NCBI GenBank assembly: GCA_033064195.1
Contig: JARBJD010000133.1
Span: 1-64,000, forward strand
DNA from: Blattamonas nauphoetae
Taxonomy: Eukaryota > Preaxostyla > Oxymonadida
Reading direction: 5' to 3'
Length of the DNA stretch: 64,000 nucleotides
In this document: positions 43,431 through 55,014 of the stretch, one piece after another
Numbering within the stretch: position 1 is the stretch's first letter
Layout: every line of letters starts with the position of its first letter
Program-made: the position numbers and the translations under genes
Notes under the pieces: generated by a model
Database searches by the model: none
Seen by the model: only the letters and a program-made list of their open reading frames with translations
Told to the model about the DNA's origin: nothing

Positions 43431-44780
43431 CACAACACTGTGCACGTCAAAATGTCCTTCACCGATATTTGTTCCTTGTCAGCTCCCAACAGAGACGGAC
43501 TTTTCACCATCACAAAAGGCCAGTCCACCATCATCCATTTTGACTGTCACGATGAGCATACTTTAGCAGGCAAGTGTGGATGTTTTCTATTTGCTGCAAC
43601 GGACGCGGATGAGCTCTCACTCGACGTACTGACTGTAAAAACCACCATCGCCTTGAAAGATGGGGACTGATGTATTTGGACAGTGTGAGATGGTTCACAG
43701 CAAAATTCGGTAAATTGAATGGTTGCCACACATCTAACCAAGAAAGTATTGTCTTCTTTCACAATTCGGACAATTTCACATTCAAGTTCAACCATGCAGT
43801 GTTCACAGTTGAAAAGACTGATCCAAACATGGACCAGGACGTCCTGATTTCTTCCCAGTCTGCGTCGACATCTCACGTGAGCAAGAAGCACTTCACCGAC
43901 TGCAGAAGTGACAGCAAGCGAAACAAGGTCACACCTCTCATGAATGGTGTACACGCTGAATGGACCAACACTGCCTGGTCGAAGGTCAAGTCCATCGTTA
44001 TTGGCGTCATTGTTGGTGTCTACGTGTTCGTCGTTGTCTGTATCGTCCATTCCTGTGTCTTCTGTTGTTGAGGGACTTGTGCCGCCTGTGGCTGTGGAAG
44101 GAAGAAGAAAGCAGCTTCCAACCAAATCCTCTAAAAACAATGATCTTCTTCCCCTCATCGAGTTCACATGAAATCCGAACAGTGCCGATATTGACCACTC
44201 AACAGCAGAAACCAGAATCCACTCGATCCACACAGCGGACACACTCTTCAATCAACTCCATGCAACACCAAAGCTCCCGTTTCCGAAACTCGGAGCAGCA
44301 AAACAGATTCCTCGTGCGCTGTCCGAACTCCAAAAGAGTGCATCGGAATTCCCACTTCTGTCTGGCCTGTCGTCGCACTCTGTTCTCTTCGACTCGAATG
44401 GGAATGTGTCGGTGAAGTTGAGAGATGGAAAATGAGGAAAGAAAGTGAATCAGATCAAAGGAGCAGAAGACACTCCGATTCAACCTCAGCCACTTTCACC
44501 AGCTCCACTCAACCCAAACAACCAACACGGCCTCTCTCCCATCCGCCAATCAAAATGGAACACACACTCTCTGACCACACCCCACTCGGAAGGGCAGAAC
44601 CAGGGGAAGGGATCGACGTCGCCATCGAACGGGCAGCGCATCGTCATTTGGAGGACAAAGTGGAGTCGGTGGGATTGCTGTGGTGTGGTGTGGAGTCGAT
44701 GAGGGAGGAGAGGATGGGCAGATTGGTGGACGATTGTTTGTGGAAAGGCGGGGACACTCTCTTCTCTGTTGGAGGAGGAT
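43430..44780 (+). pseudogene. Decayed transmembrane pseudokinase receptor
   Basis: Forward pieces line up as a receptor. The extracellular part has FTITKGQSTIIHFDCHDEHT near 43500, KCGCFLFAATDADELSLDV, and FHNSDNFTFKFNHAVFTVEK near 43760. A transmembrane helix (VIGVIVGVYVFVVVCIVHSC) lies near 44000-44060, then a basic juxtamembrane stretch. Near 44240-44420 a kinase-like C-lobe start reads IPRALSELQKSASEF, then LSSHSVLFDSNGNVSVKLRD. The last segment matches the catalytic-loop region of pseudokinases, with SSH and D.NGNV but no HRD Asp. Stops and frame changes separate the blocks, so it is broken. The antisense frame at 44251-43547 is longer but has no such features. Confidence 0.5.
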
Positions 44781-46005
44781 GACTGAAACTGTGGTTCTTC
44801 ACGCTCGCTCTGTCGCCATCGGCAGACGCACAGACATCGATTGAGGGCTCGACTCACTCATCCTCACATCACTCGTGCTTGCCAAGTCTTCGCCCTCCAC
44901 CGTCCTTCTTCCCTCTCCTGACTGTGTCAGGAGCCACTTTGGCAGACAGGCACGACATCAGTCAGTGTTCATGCTCCTTCACAATACCCGTCGACGAACC
45001 ACAACCATTCGATCAGATCTGCCTGCAATCTGTTCCATTTTTGGTCTTTCCATCCACCCGTCACACTCATCGATGTGCCAGTCGGCAAGAATCTCGTCTT
45101 CATCGCGTTCAGCTTTTCGTGAGGACTGGTTGAGACAATGGAATAGTGGGAGGGGGTCGGCAGAGAAGTTGATGATGGCGTGTTTGGAACGTGCTCGAGA
45201 CAGAATTGTGTGTTTGTCTTCACTCCGCCGTATTCGGTGTGCCCACTCTTCTCAACACTTGTTGACGAACCGCAGCCTTCTGCTCAGATCTGCCTGCGCT
45301 CTGTTCCATCTTTTGTCCGAAATCCACACACTCAACACAACAGCTGCCTCTCACTTCCCTCCGACAGAGTCGAGTCCTCCGAACTGGCTCCAACAGCGAT
45401 GACATCGACGGTGGATCAACTTGTCGAGCGAAACCCAGTCGAACTTGTGAACTCCATCATCAACCACATCCTCCCCACTTTCTCCCTGATCACCCTCGAG
45501 TTCTCGACGGAGATCCTCCGATTCACTCTCACCGATGTGACCATCTTGTCCCCACTGTCCGACGTGTGCGGGAGAATCTTTCCCGTTTCGTTGTCTTTTC
45601 GGAAAGGCTTGACTCGTCGTGCATCTCCACTGCTGCTCGAATGGCATTGCGCTCTTCTTCAATCTTCAAGTCTTTCGACAGTTTGGGTGATTTCGAAGAT
45701 CGGATGGTGTTTGTGAGGACCCACCAGATTGACAGACGCGACTCGAACGATCTCGCCAATCCACATTCTTTCGGATGATGGAACCATCCTCTCCGCAAGA
45801 TGTTTCCGAGAAGCCCTTCTGTCGCTCCAGTCGAAGCATCTCAATCAGTCCAGGCGATCTCTTCCCACTCAATCTCACTGCTCATCACTTTTCAAGAAGC
45901 GAGATACGCTCCGATTAGGAGTCCATCACAAACGCCACTGTTCAACAAACGATGATGGTGATTGTGGAATGATTGAAGACAAAAGAAAAAGGACGAACGA
46001 CGATG
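44780..46005 (+). pseudogene. Decayed coding region with a repeated segment
   Basis: Two forward segments, near 44985-45060 and 45255-45325, share VDEPQP..QICL.SVP.(F)V, which indicates a tandem repeat about 265 bases apart. Further on, about 45400-45590 reads VDQLVERNPVELVNSIINHI, then LEFSTEILRFTLTDVTIL. No family recognised and frames change repeatedly. It may be the tail of the receptor relic upstream or a separate broken gene. Confidence 0.3.
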
Positions 46006-46007
46006 AT

Positions 46008-47373
46008 TCATCCCAAATTGTGTCCAGATCCCTGAAATGTCACATGCGATTGTGTCTCTCCCCAAAACGTGATCTCAACATGAGTATCTTTTACGAGGAT
46101 ATCGTTGGCGAAGACGAGAGAGACAGGAATGTTGATGAAGTGGTGTGGCTGTTGGACACCGTCGATGAAGAAGTGGAGTGTCCTCTTCGCCAAATCAGCC
46201 TCCGCCGACCACTCCTGTCCATTCTGAGGTCGATCATTCAGAGAAATGCTTTTCCCAGCTGACCACAGTTTTCCGTCGCTTTTCTGCATCAGCGCTGCTT
46301 TTGGAGATCTCCACACAGCCGATATGAGAAACTTTGGATACTCGGCAGCGTCAATCACACCAAAATCTGAAATGATGAAAGAAGGAAGATGATGAATGGA
46401 GGAGTGACAAACGGACATATTCAGCTTTAGTTATGAGGGACAGTCGATGAATGCCTTTCGAGACAGGTTTTGTGAAGCAACCAGCCCAGCCTCCAGAATT
46501 GATTCGCGTGACAGTCGATCCTCTCACTCTGAAGTGGTCTGGACTGAACGCGACGATGACATTAGATGCAACAATTGATTGTGGTCGAGCTGGAACTTTA
46601 AACTTCAGTTGATCGATGGTGTGGTTCAGCTCTCCAATCACTCGTTCGTTCTCTTCCAGTTTCTGCACTTTGCTCTCCAAGTCATTTCGATGCTGATCCT
46701 TCTTTCGCTGAATTCGCTCCATCTCTTTCTGGAGAGACTGGATCGTCGAAAGATGTGTTTTCCTCTCTTCTGTCCATTTTTCCTTTTCTTTTTCCAGCTG
46801 GCCGTTCTTCCGTTCGGATTCGACGAGTTTCGTTGGGAGTTCGTCGTGTTTCTGCTGCAGTTCGGAGAATGAACTGACGGCTGCTTCCATCGATTCAAGC
46901 TGCTCTTTCGGAACAACAACGAAAGGGCCTTCGTCCACACTGTCCAATGCAACGAAGCAGTAGCCGACACCTCGCTTGATTTTGGGGTCGAGGGAGGGAG
47001 ATTGGGAGAGTTGGGAGAGAGAAGAGTGGAGGAGTCGCTTGTTCGCGATTGGAGTGTGCGAATCGAAGCACTCGTCCAGAATCGTCATCATTCGTTGAAG
47101 CAATTGCGACAGCACTTCATTGTTTTGTTTTGTTGGTTGTTCTTGTTGTGATTGGATGTGGGTTGTGAGGAGAGTGGGAATGTGGAACCATTGGAAAGAG
47201 TTGACTTTGTTTCTTGGATGGACAGACGAATCACTCAACCATTCCAATGCTGATTCCATTGTTGGTTGATCCTGGGTAATGGAGAGATGAGGGAGAACAC
47301 AGTGGGAGTGATGATGAAGAGAAAAAAACACGTTCCAAACTATTTCAACTTTGTCGTTGCTTTTCGAGAAATT
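46008..47373 (-). CDS. Coiled-coil protein with C-terminal SPRY-like domain (paralogue A)
   Basis: Minus-strand exons. A 33-base exon at 47373-47341 (NFSKSNDKVEI) is followed by a long exon at about 47271-46417 and a last exon at about 46366-46008. The long exon has a helical N-terminal region (LSQLLQRMMTILDECFDSHT), a strong coiled coil (QLEKEKEKWTEERKTH ... VQKLEENERVIGELNH) and the front half of a SPRY-like domain (NVIVAFSPDHFRVRGSTVTR ... GCFTKPVSKGIHRLSL). The last exon gives the rest (GQEWSAEADLAKRTLHFFID, then HNLG and a stop). Exon structure matches paralogue B at 61593-63021, including the tiny exon. The first exon was not found; TGTCCAGTC-type repeats lie there. SPRY domains are protein-binding modules; the partner is unknown. 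Confidence 0.7.
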
Positions 47374-47379
47374 CTGAAG

Positions 47380-48080
47380 ATATCGTGATTGAAAGAAATA
47401 GAAATCAAAGAACGGGAGAGTTTTTGGCCTGTTAAGCTGTGTCCAGTCGAGGTGTGATTGTCCAGTCCAATGTCCAGTCTCCTATTTGGGCGTCGCGGCG
47501 CTGGTAAAAATCTATTATGCTTTCGACAGCTCGATCTCAATACGAATCGTGGTTGGAGGGATGATATTAAAGAAAGCATCCACTGAATGCCTATGAAAGA
47601 GGATATCTCCTGCCCACATACACGTGAAGAGAGTTGGGGATCGATTAAGGAACAGCATGGGTTCGATCAAAGAGTGAATCTCACTCTTGGTGTTTTCTGC
47701 GTTCAGACAAGAAAAGAACGAGATACATACAAACAAATGGCATATCTCAAAGAATGAGGAATGAATGATGTGGGATCTGATGAAAACAGAATGCGAATGA
47801 ATGTGCAAATCCTCCTCTCCCTACTCTTCATGTTCTCTCGCTTTTATCATCTCCTCATCATGCTTCTTTGTACTCTTCTCTCGTTGTGTTCTTTCTCCAA
47901 TTCTAGACGGCGTCTGTTTGTTAAGTTGAGTAGTCCAGATAAACATGGTGAGGAGTCAGATATAGTTCAGATTTGAAGATTTGCTGTTTCGGATCATCGC
48001 ACGGGTTCGACGAGACGATAAATTTCGAGCATCCTCTTTGTACGAGGAGTTGGAGTATCGCTCACTCGCCTGATATTCTT
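47380..48080. other. No recognisable gene; TGTCCAGTC repeat words
   Basis: Around 47438-47500 are several TGTCCAGTC/GTCCAATGTCCAGTC words like those in the element at 49333-49676, directly upstream of paralogue A. The rest is featureless. Confidence 0.4.
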
Positions 48081-48407
48081 TTGACTCTCACAGAGTGTGG
48101 ATGAAAACTGAATCGACACAATCGATTGATGTGTTGCTTGTTGAACACCAGATGCTTGGAACAATCACACTGGATCGACGGAAGAGAAGCTTCAGTGGCG
48201 ACAAAGTTGAATCAACTTGGGAGAAGATAGAACGATAAAAATGAATATCACACCACTTCCGAACTAAGTTTCCGATTGGAAGGAGATGAGGGGGGAGACT
48301 AGAAGGGGTGTTTAATTCGAGAAATGTTGTCATTTGTCCTTTTCTGTTCTTCGTTTGATCCTGGACAAGTTCGAAGTGTCGATGATGGTTGGGATGAAAG
48401 GGGGTAA

Positions 48408-49057
48408 TTATGGCGTTTGCGCATCGATAGAATCGTTTTCAATCACAAAGAGTAACTTAACACCGATCAATCGTCGGATATTGTTCGGATGCGTTAAGGT
48501 GAACTCGTCGTTCAACCAGTACAACTCCGCAAACATTGCTTCATGTATTTTTCTAAATGGAGTGAATGAGAAGACGTTGAAAGTGGAGAGGTGGGAATGC
48601 ACACTGTAGTGATTTCGTCCCCGTTCGAGAGATGTCGCGTTCACCACATCCAATTCTGACTCCTGTTCCTCATTGTCGAAGATCAAGACAGGAAGATGAT
48701 GTGCTTCAATTCCTTCTTCCTTGTTTTTCTCTCCTCCGCTTCTTTCCGCTCACCTTTAGATTCTTTCGCTATCTTCTCTTATCTGTCCCTCAGTCCCTGT
48801 TCAAATGAGAGAAGTGAATATAAGAGTGATGAAGGACAAATCAAATCAAAAAAACGTCAAAAGAAAATAAGCGAGAGATGGCTACCGAAAATAGCAACTC
48901 CACCATCCTTGGGCATTTTGGGGCACAATTTGTCCATCATTGTGAAAGGTTCCTTTGTACACATTCGAATTTCTTCATCTTTCCACATGATGACTGTCGT
49001 TCGTTTCTTCTCAGAGCAGAAGGGGAACGGAAGAGGGATTGTGTCGACTTGTCGCAT
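48408..49057 (-). pseudogene. Exon-like fragments of an unidentified gene
   Basis: Minus-strand blocks look coding: about 49057-48880 (KKRTTVIMWKDEEIRMCTKE, then MMDKLCPKMPKDGGVAIF) and about 48700-48408 (VLIFDNEEQESELDVVNATS, then IHEAMFAELYWLNDEFTLTH, ending DAQTP and a stop). An unresolved stretch lies between. No family recognised; it may be one spliced gene or a relic. Confidence 0.3.
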
Positions 49058-49332
49058 GTGGATGAGTGATCACTCTGTTCCTGCGAGAGATTGAGATAGA
49101 GTGTGTGAAGGAGGTGTCAATACATTGAAAAAAAAGAGAGAAAACACTGTCAATGACGATTCAAACCGTTGTGAGTTTGGCCACATCCAGGGCCAGCAAA
49201 ACGCAGAGATGAAGACATTGCAGTGCCCAAACAAAGAGAGGAGATCTAATATTAATCAAAAAAGTGAGAGATAAGTGGAAAAATCAAACTGCAATCGGAA
49301 TTGAGAATGAACTGTGTCCCTTAATAGGTGTC

Positions 49333-49676
49333 GATTGGACAGTCCAGGACTGGACAGTCCAATGGACAGTCCAATTTGGCCGACTCTTCAAAACCTCAAA
49401 AAACACGATGCACTAATTGAGGAGACCCCAGAAAATACCTGCCATCGAATTGTCCAATGGTGTCCAATGGTGTCCAATCATGGGTGGATCAAGCCGATCC
49501 TCGCATGTCGCAGAATGGACTCTGATTCAAGCCATTTCGCCCTTTCTCGTGTTATTATGATCAATTCTTTGTGAAATTGAATGGAGAAATGATTTTAGGG
49601 TGAAATGAACGAGATGAAAAAAGAGTGTCCAATTGAGGTCAACTGTCCAGTCCAACACTGGACAGTGTCCAATCCA
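49333..49676. mobile_element. Small inverted-repeat element rich in TGTCCAGTCC
   Basis: The left end GATTGGACAGTCCAGGACTG and the right end (read inverted, GATTGGACACTGTCCAGTGT) form imperfect terminal inverted repeats, each also internally palindromic (GGACAGTCCAGGACTGGACAG; ACTGTCCAGTCCAACACTGG). Between them GTGTCCAATG is repeated. TTAA tetranucleotides flank at a short distance on both sides (about 49320 and 49679), which hints at a piggyBac-like MITE. That is inference, since the exact ends are not certain. Confidence 0.45.
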
Positions 49677-49984
49677 CTTAACAGACCAAGAGAGTTTTGA
49701 TGGAGGGAAGATATGTCATACCTGGTGAGGTTCTGCAAACATTTCAAAATATCTTGATCCGGCCACAACAAAATATGTTCTACTCTTTTTGTTTTGAGCA
49801 TGTCCTCTTAACTTCTGAACTATTCCTCGTCACACTACCGTCATCTGATTCACTGGTTGATGTGAAGTCGCATTCCAAGAGTCATACAGCGAGTGGTATC
49901 GCAAATCATCCGGATTTGATTAATTCCTATGAAAAGGAACCAAGCGGTCGTTTGACAAGAATCGCAAATTCCATTCTACCATTG

Positions 49985-50520
49985 AACGGGAGTGAGTGAC
50001 ATGCAAACTTGATCTCAACAGTGTCGCGGCGGGGCTCGTCGTCGTAAACAGTCAGCGAGGGGAGGACGACAGGCTCAAAGCGGTTCCGACGGTGTGGGGA
50101 CGATGGGGAATGACGCGACCGTGTCGATGTGTTGATTCCCTTGATGCTCCTCATCGTCTGCTCCAGCTGGAATTGCACGTCGTTGAACGGGCCTTGTTCG
50201 ATCTCGCTTTCCTCTTCTTGCGAGTCGTCATTGATCATATCCCATTCATTCGCCACCCCATTTCGGTGTCTCTTTCGGCGTCGATGCGACGAGGACGACA
50301 CATCGTGCATGTATCTCGCCATCACCCCGCCAGCTGCCTCCCCCACAAGATTGTCCTCCCCATGCGCCAGCTGATCGAGAGGCCCTTTCAGCTGGATCAT
50401 CTCTTCCTTCTTCACCTTCATTCGGAAGAGACCGGAGATGCATCCAATCGCTTCGACGAGCGTCTCGGGGGGATTTTCTTTGAGGCGCAACTCGCTGTCC
50501 AGGATGTGTTTTGAATCTGA
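49985..50520 (-). pseudogene. Duplicated armadillo-SPRY gene fragment, inverted
   Basis: About 520 bases nearly identical to exon 6 of the gene at 59180-61267, in the opposite orientation. It starts at an ACATCCTGGAC word and stops soon after GAGATCAAGTTTGCA. Coded blocks such as LRLKENPPETLVEAIGCISG and QLKGPLDQLAHGEDNLVGEA are unchanged apart from a few substitutions. Flanking exons, the 5' half and the SPRY part are missing on this side, so it is a partial, recent copy and probably not functional. The frame runs open to 50586 and 49927 into unrelated sequence. Confidence 0.75.
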
Positions 50521-50822
50521 CCAAATCTCACCGAAGTCAAGCTCAGCGTTTGGCGATATTCGGATGTGGCAGGCATTCGAATACAAGCGATGAAACGGAC
50601 GGTCGTGCCGATGAGTGACTTTTCACACTCTCGACCTTCTCATCCTCGTCTTCTTTCCGATTTGGCTGATCTAATCGGGATGGGCAAGATGGAAGGATGA
50701 GGTGAGGAATGGGAAACAGTTGGAACTTGATAAAACAAGACGCGTCATTCCGCAAAACACATCTAAACGATGTAGGTTAAAGTGGGATGTTTGAAGTTAA
50801 ACGAAGAGACGAGTGAAATGAT

Positions 50823-52879
50823 TCATCCCAAATTGTGCCCAGTTCCTTCGATTGTCACACTCGACTTCTTCAACTCTCCCCAAAACGTGATCTCAATCGA
50901 TTCATCTTTGTGGGAGGCATCGATGGCGAAGACGAGAGGGACAGGAATGTTGATGATGTGGTGTTTCTGTTGGACACCGTCGATGAAGAAGTGGAGTGTC
51001 CTCTTCTCCAAATCAGCCTCCGCCGACCACTCCTGCCCTTTCTTAGGGGGAGTGTTAAGAGCACTGATTGTACTGGCCGAGTAGAGAGATCCACCATTGT
51101 TGCACATCATCGCTGCTTTGGTAGAATTGTAAACCTCCTTTGTGAGATATTTTGGATAGTTGGCAGCGTCACACACACCAATCACTGAAAGAACGAAGAT
51201 GATGAAGGGAGGAGTGACAAACTGACACCATCTGGTTCATTGTTGATGGACAGTCGATGAATGCCTCTCGAGACCGGTTTTGTGAAACACCCAACCCAAC
51301 CAGTGGCATTGATTCGCGTGACAGTCGATCTACTCACTCTGTAGTGCTCTGGACTGAACGCGACGATGACATCAGAAGTGATATTCGGTTGAGATCGTGT
51401 TGGGACTTCTGCATTCATCTGTGGGATTGTCTGTTTCAGCTCAGCAATCACTCTTTCGTTCTCTTCCAGTTTCTGAGTCTTTCTCGCCAACTCACTTCTC
51501 AACTGCTCGTTCTCTTTTTGAATCTGGTCTTTCTCTATCTGGAGTGACTGGATCGTTCTCTCTTTTTCGACAAGTGTCTGCTTCGAAATGTCCAGATGTG
51601 ATTGAGTTGTGTCTAGTTCCTCGCGAAGGAACTGAGAGAGCGGTGTTTCCGATCCCAAAATCGAACCAAGTCCACCACTCCGAATCAGCTCACCCGACGA
51701 CAGTCGCGATTGCGGATTCTGAGAACAAATCCAAACATCACACAACAACCAAACAGAGAGAAGAGAGAGAAGAGAAGAGAACAACGAGAATCACACTTTG
51801 TGAAGAAGAAGACACAGCACAGGTTCAACACTCTTCGAGATCTTCGCTTGAGAGCACACCGAAACAACATCAAATCCGCGAACACTTTCCCCAATCTCCA
51901 TCCCATTCGTTCCCGATATCCACGACTCCCCAGTCAGCAACTCCAACACAATCAGCCCAAACGCCCACATGTCTCCCGCCTGCGACACTCCCACTCCCAC
52001 TCCCACACCCACTCCAACAGCAAACATTTCAGGCCCCCAGAACTGCATCGTCCCACACTCCGCTGAATTTGATGTCTTCACTGTTCCAACTCCAACCACT
52101 CCTCCAAAGTCCCCTGAAACAACAAATCACAATAAATCATAAAAGATCAGAAAAAGAGAAGAAAAAGATGAATAACATCAATCAATCACAACATACCCAG
52201 CTTCGTTCGGCCATCACAACCAATCAGAATATTCGATGGCTTCACATCTCCATACACCTCATTTCGAGAGTGCAGAAACCCCAGCCCAGCCAACACATCC
52301 GACACAATTCGGAACACTGTCTGAACAACAAAAACAACAAAAACAACATCAAAAACATCAACATGCAGGGAAAGAAGAATCGGAAGAACGCAACATGAAG
52401 AGCGAGAAGAAAACAATACCACGCGATCCATCATCGTCCCCAGCTTTCGCAATTCCGAAAGACGATCAGCCAAAGAACACGAGCACAGCTCCAGAACCAC
52501 ATAATGAGCTGCATCCCCCACAAGCACGTCCACAAATCCAACCACATTCGGGTGTTGGTTGTTTTGCAGTTTCGAGATCTCATGTTCGTTCTTCGAGAAA
52601 TCTTCTTCCGATGTGAACGGCAGCACTTTCATCGCAAAGTGTTCCGACGATCCCGCTTTCGATACTTCATACACTGACCCGAATCGGCCTTGCCCCAATT
52701 TCCGAACAAAACTGTCTGAGAACACCAAATCAGAAAGAGAAAGTTAGATCACGAAATTGCGATGGTGAGGACGAGAAGAGAATAGAGTGAAAAAGAGATG
52801 GTTGCACAAATGGGTGATGCACACATGGTTCGGGAACTTTCACTTGGAACTGTCTTTTTGCTTTTGGTTTGGCTGACAT
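50823..52879 (-). CDS. Protein kinase with coiled coil and SPRY-like domain
   Basis: Spliced minus-strand gene. Exons by splice signals: 52879-52825, 52715-52420, 52320-52197, 52113-51797, 51718 to about 51227, and about 51184-50823. Joined, the kinase has a glycine loop (RKLGQGRFGSVYEV), the lysine in FAMKVLPF, the alpha-C Glu in EHEISKLQ, a hinge YVVLELCSCSL, a catalytic loop VYGDVKPSNIL (YGD in place of HRD), DFG as KLGDFG across a splice, and the activation end CGTMQFWGPEMF. A Gly-Val repeat lies after it. Then come a coiled coil (LVEKERTIQSLQIEKDQIQK) and a SPRY-like domain shared with the two paralogues. Most catalytic residues are present, so it could be active. The ATG at 52879 is chosen because it gives an in-frame first exon (MSAKPKAKRQFQVK). 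Confidence 0.75.
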
Positions 52880-53009
52880 TTTTTCGCTCATTCCGAATAA
52901 AGGTTTGATCAAATGACCCATTATACGTAGTATCGATGAGTGACGACACTAATGGTGAGTCACAATTTCAGAACGAGTGTGAAAGAAAGACGAAGAAAGC
53001 AACACAGAA

Positions 53010-54703
53010 TTATCTTAGTCGTTTGACAGTATAGAGGGTCGCGTCGTTCTGGATGTTGTAGTCTTGCAAGGTTCGGTCATCTTCCAGTTGTCTTCCGTTG
53101 AAGATCACGTGTAGTTCAGTTGCTGGAAGTCCGGAAAAGCCTTCAAGTATCTGCTTCACCAAATCAACCGTGTCAGAACTAGCCACTTTGATGGAAGCTG
53201 TCACCCCTGTGATGGTCTTGACATGGACCCGCAACCTGGTCACAGATGGTGGGTAGAATTCGGCGAAAAGAATCGTGTTTGGTTTGATGTTTTGCTCGGA
53301 GATGGTCTTGGACAGGTCAAGCTGTTGATGTTCTTCATTTAAAATTGCGAAATAATTGGATTTGATGTGTTGGAAAGGATCAATGATGTCTTTGATCATC
53401 GAGAGAGGTTTCCTGTGAAAGTCGTCTGGGTCAATAGGAAAAATTCGCATCCAGGGATCAGCAACAAAAAACAGACCCATTCACCGGTCCGGAAATGTCG
53501 AGAGAGTGTCGAAGAGTGACAGTCTTTCTTCACCCAAAGTCTTTGATGCATCCAAAATCCGATGACCAGCAAGAAAATGTTGTCCCAAATGATAAAGACG
53601 AGCCAAATCGCCAATCACAAGAGATTCGTGATATGGAACCTGAAGGATTTGATAGTCGAAAGGCCTCGGATAAGAATCCCTGGTCCACCGTCTGACTGTC
53701 ATTTGTGAATGAGATGTGGCAAGAAGATGAAGGGCGTTGGAGACATGAGTCCATTGTTCTTCTTCGGACTCGTATTGACAATGAGAGAGGTCATCGATTC
53801 GTTTGGTCAGTCTCTGGATAATTGTGCCTCTCATTCTCGACAGAGGCGTCGCCGGGCCCAGCATTCTCTCAAAAAGGCCTCCGTCGATGATTTGAGAGGA
53901 CTTAACTCGAAGAGAAGTGTCCTTGAGAAACGAAGAGTGTGAATCAGATGATTAATGAGGGTATCAGAAAAATGAAGAAGAAAACAATAAATATGACGAA
54001 CAACGGTGAAAATTGTGCAAACTGGATCCAAAAGACGAAACAGAACATCCCGAATCTCGACAGGAACAGTTGATGCGAATTCGGTTCCAGTGAAGCGAGA
54101 AATTTCGCCAATCAACTTCGATAGCGTTGCTCCTGCAAAGAGAGGACGACCTGTCACTTTCGCGTCGTCCAGTCGTTCTGGAGAATTGTATTCGTACGTC
54201 CCGATCTCTCGAGCCGAATTTGATGTCATTACTCCTTCCTCATCCGCTGCTCCCAAATCACCTGACAAGCGAGACCGAAAAAGAGAAGGAAACAACAAGT
54301 GAAATAATAAAGGAAGAAATGATATATTGAGAAGAAAAACAAACACAAGATCGCTCGATTGTCAACCGTCAGAAGAATATTCTCCGGTTTCAGGTCGCCA
54401 TGCGCTGTTGGGCCAGACGGATGAGTGTGTATGAACTTCAGCCCTTCCACAATGTCATTGCAGATCAACACCACAACCTGAATATCACCACATTCACACA
54501 AAGAGAGGGAATGAGAGAGTGGAAGAGAAAATGAGGAAGAGGAGAGAAACGTTTCAGTTGTTCCACTTCACGACGAGCTCGCTTCTTGTCCGTTTCCGTT
54601 ATTGTCGGCAGAATTTTTAGGGCAAACTCCTCTTTCGTCTCCTTATGTCGAATGTGAAGGACTCGACCCGATGCTCCCTCACTAATTGGCCGAACAAGTT
54701 CAT
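53010..54703 (-). CDS. Protein kinase fused to tandem ubiquitin-like domains
   Basis: Minus-strand spliced gene; the first exon was not located. The kinase shows a loop ISEGASGRVLHIRHKE, lysine in FALKILP, catalytic loop TAHGDLKPENILL, DFG-like CDLGAADEE, APE-like YNSPERLDD, and end LLDPDTSLRVKSSQII. The stretch between alpha-C and alpha-E and the alpha-F region look shortened, so activity is doubtful. A linker leads to UBL-like segments: HFLAGHRILDASKTLGEE, then HQQLDLSKTISEQNIKPNT, and a clear C-terminal ubiquitin fold (HVKTITGVTASIKV ... NGRQLEDDRTLQDYNIQ). A 72-base intron (GTGAATGG ... TTTCACAG, about 53482-53411) joins the blocks in frame. The kinase-plus-UBL order recalls IKK/TBK1, by analogy only. 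Confidence 0.6.
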
Positions 54704-54729
54704 CTGAATGAAATCGAGAAAGAATCAAA

Positions 54730-55010
54730 TAGAAATCGACACAGGAACGATGATAAAAGGAAGTAGAGACAGTTTTTGGGAATTAATGATCTATCTTTGG
54801 TTTCCATCGAGAACAGAATTCAGATCAGATCCGCTTCTTTTTTAATTCTCCATTCACGATGGAATAATCAGAATGTGACTTCATTGAATGATTAAAGCAG
54901 GCACTACTGTATGGTTTCAAAGCAACCGTTTCATCTTCCCTTGAAAAGTGATGGGGATCTTCCCATTGGAAGTCAGACACTTGAAGAAACAACAATGAAA
55001 TGATAAAAGG
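54730..55010. other. Intergenic, or missing first exon of the kinase-UBL gene
   Basis: No coding stretch recognised. The kinase exon at 54703 is preceded by a CATTCAG acceptor, so an upstream exon should lie here. Confidence 0.35.
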
Positions 55011-55014
55011 GAAC

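Noticed and set aside
43547-44251. 234-residue minus-strand frame
   Set aside because: Antisense to a plus-strand series with a membrane helix and kinase motifs; its own sequence has no domain features.
53010-53480. Separate ubiquitin-like gene starting at the ATG at 53480
   Set aside because: A well-formed intron joins it in frame to the kinase gene upstream, and a UBL-like segment continues on the other side of the splice. Kept open as an alternative.
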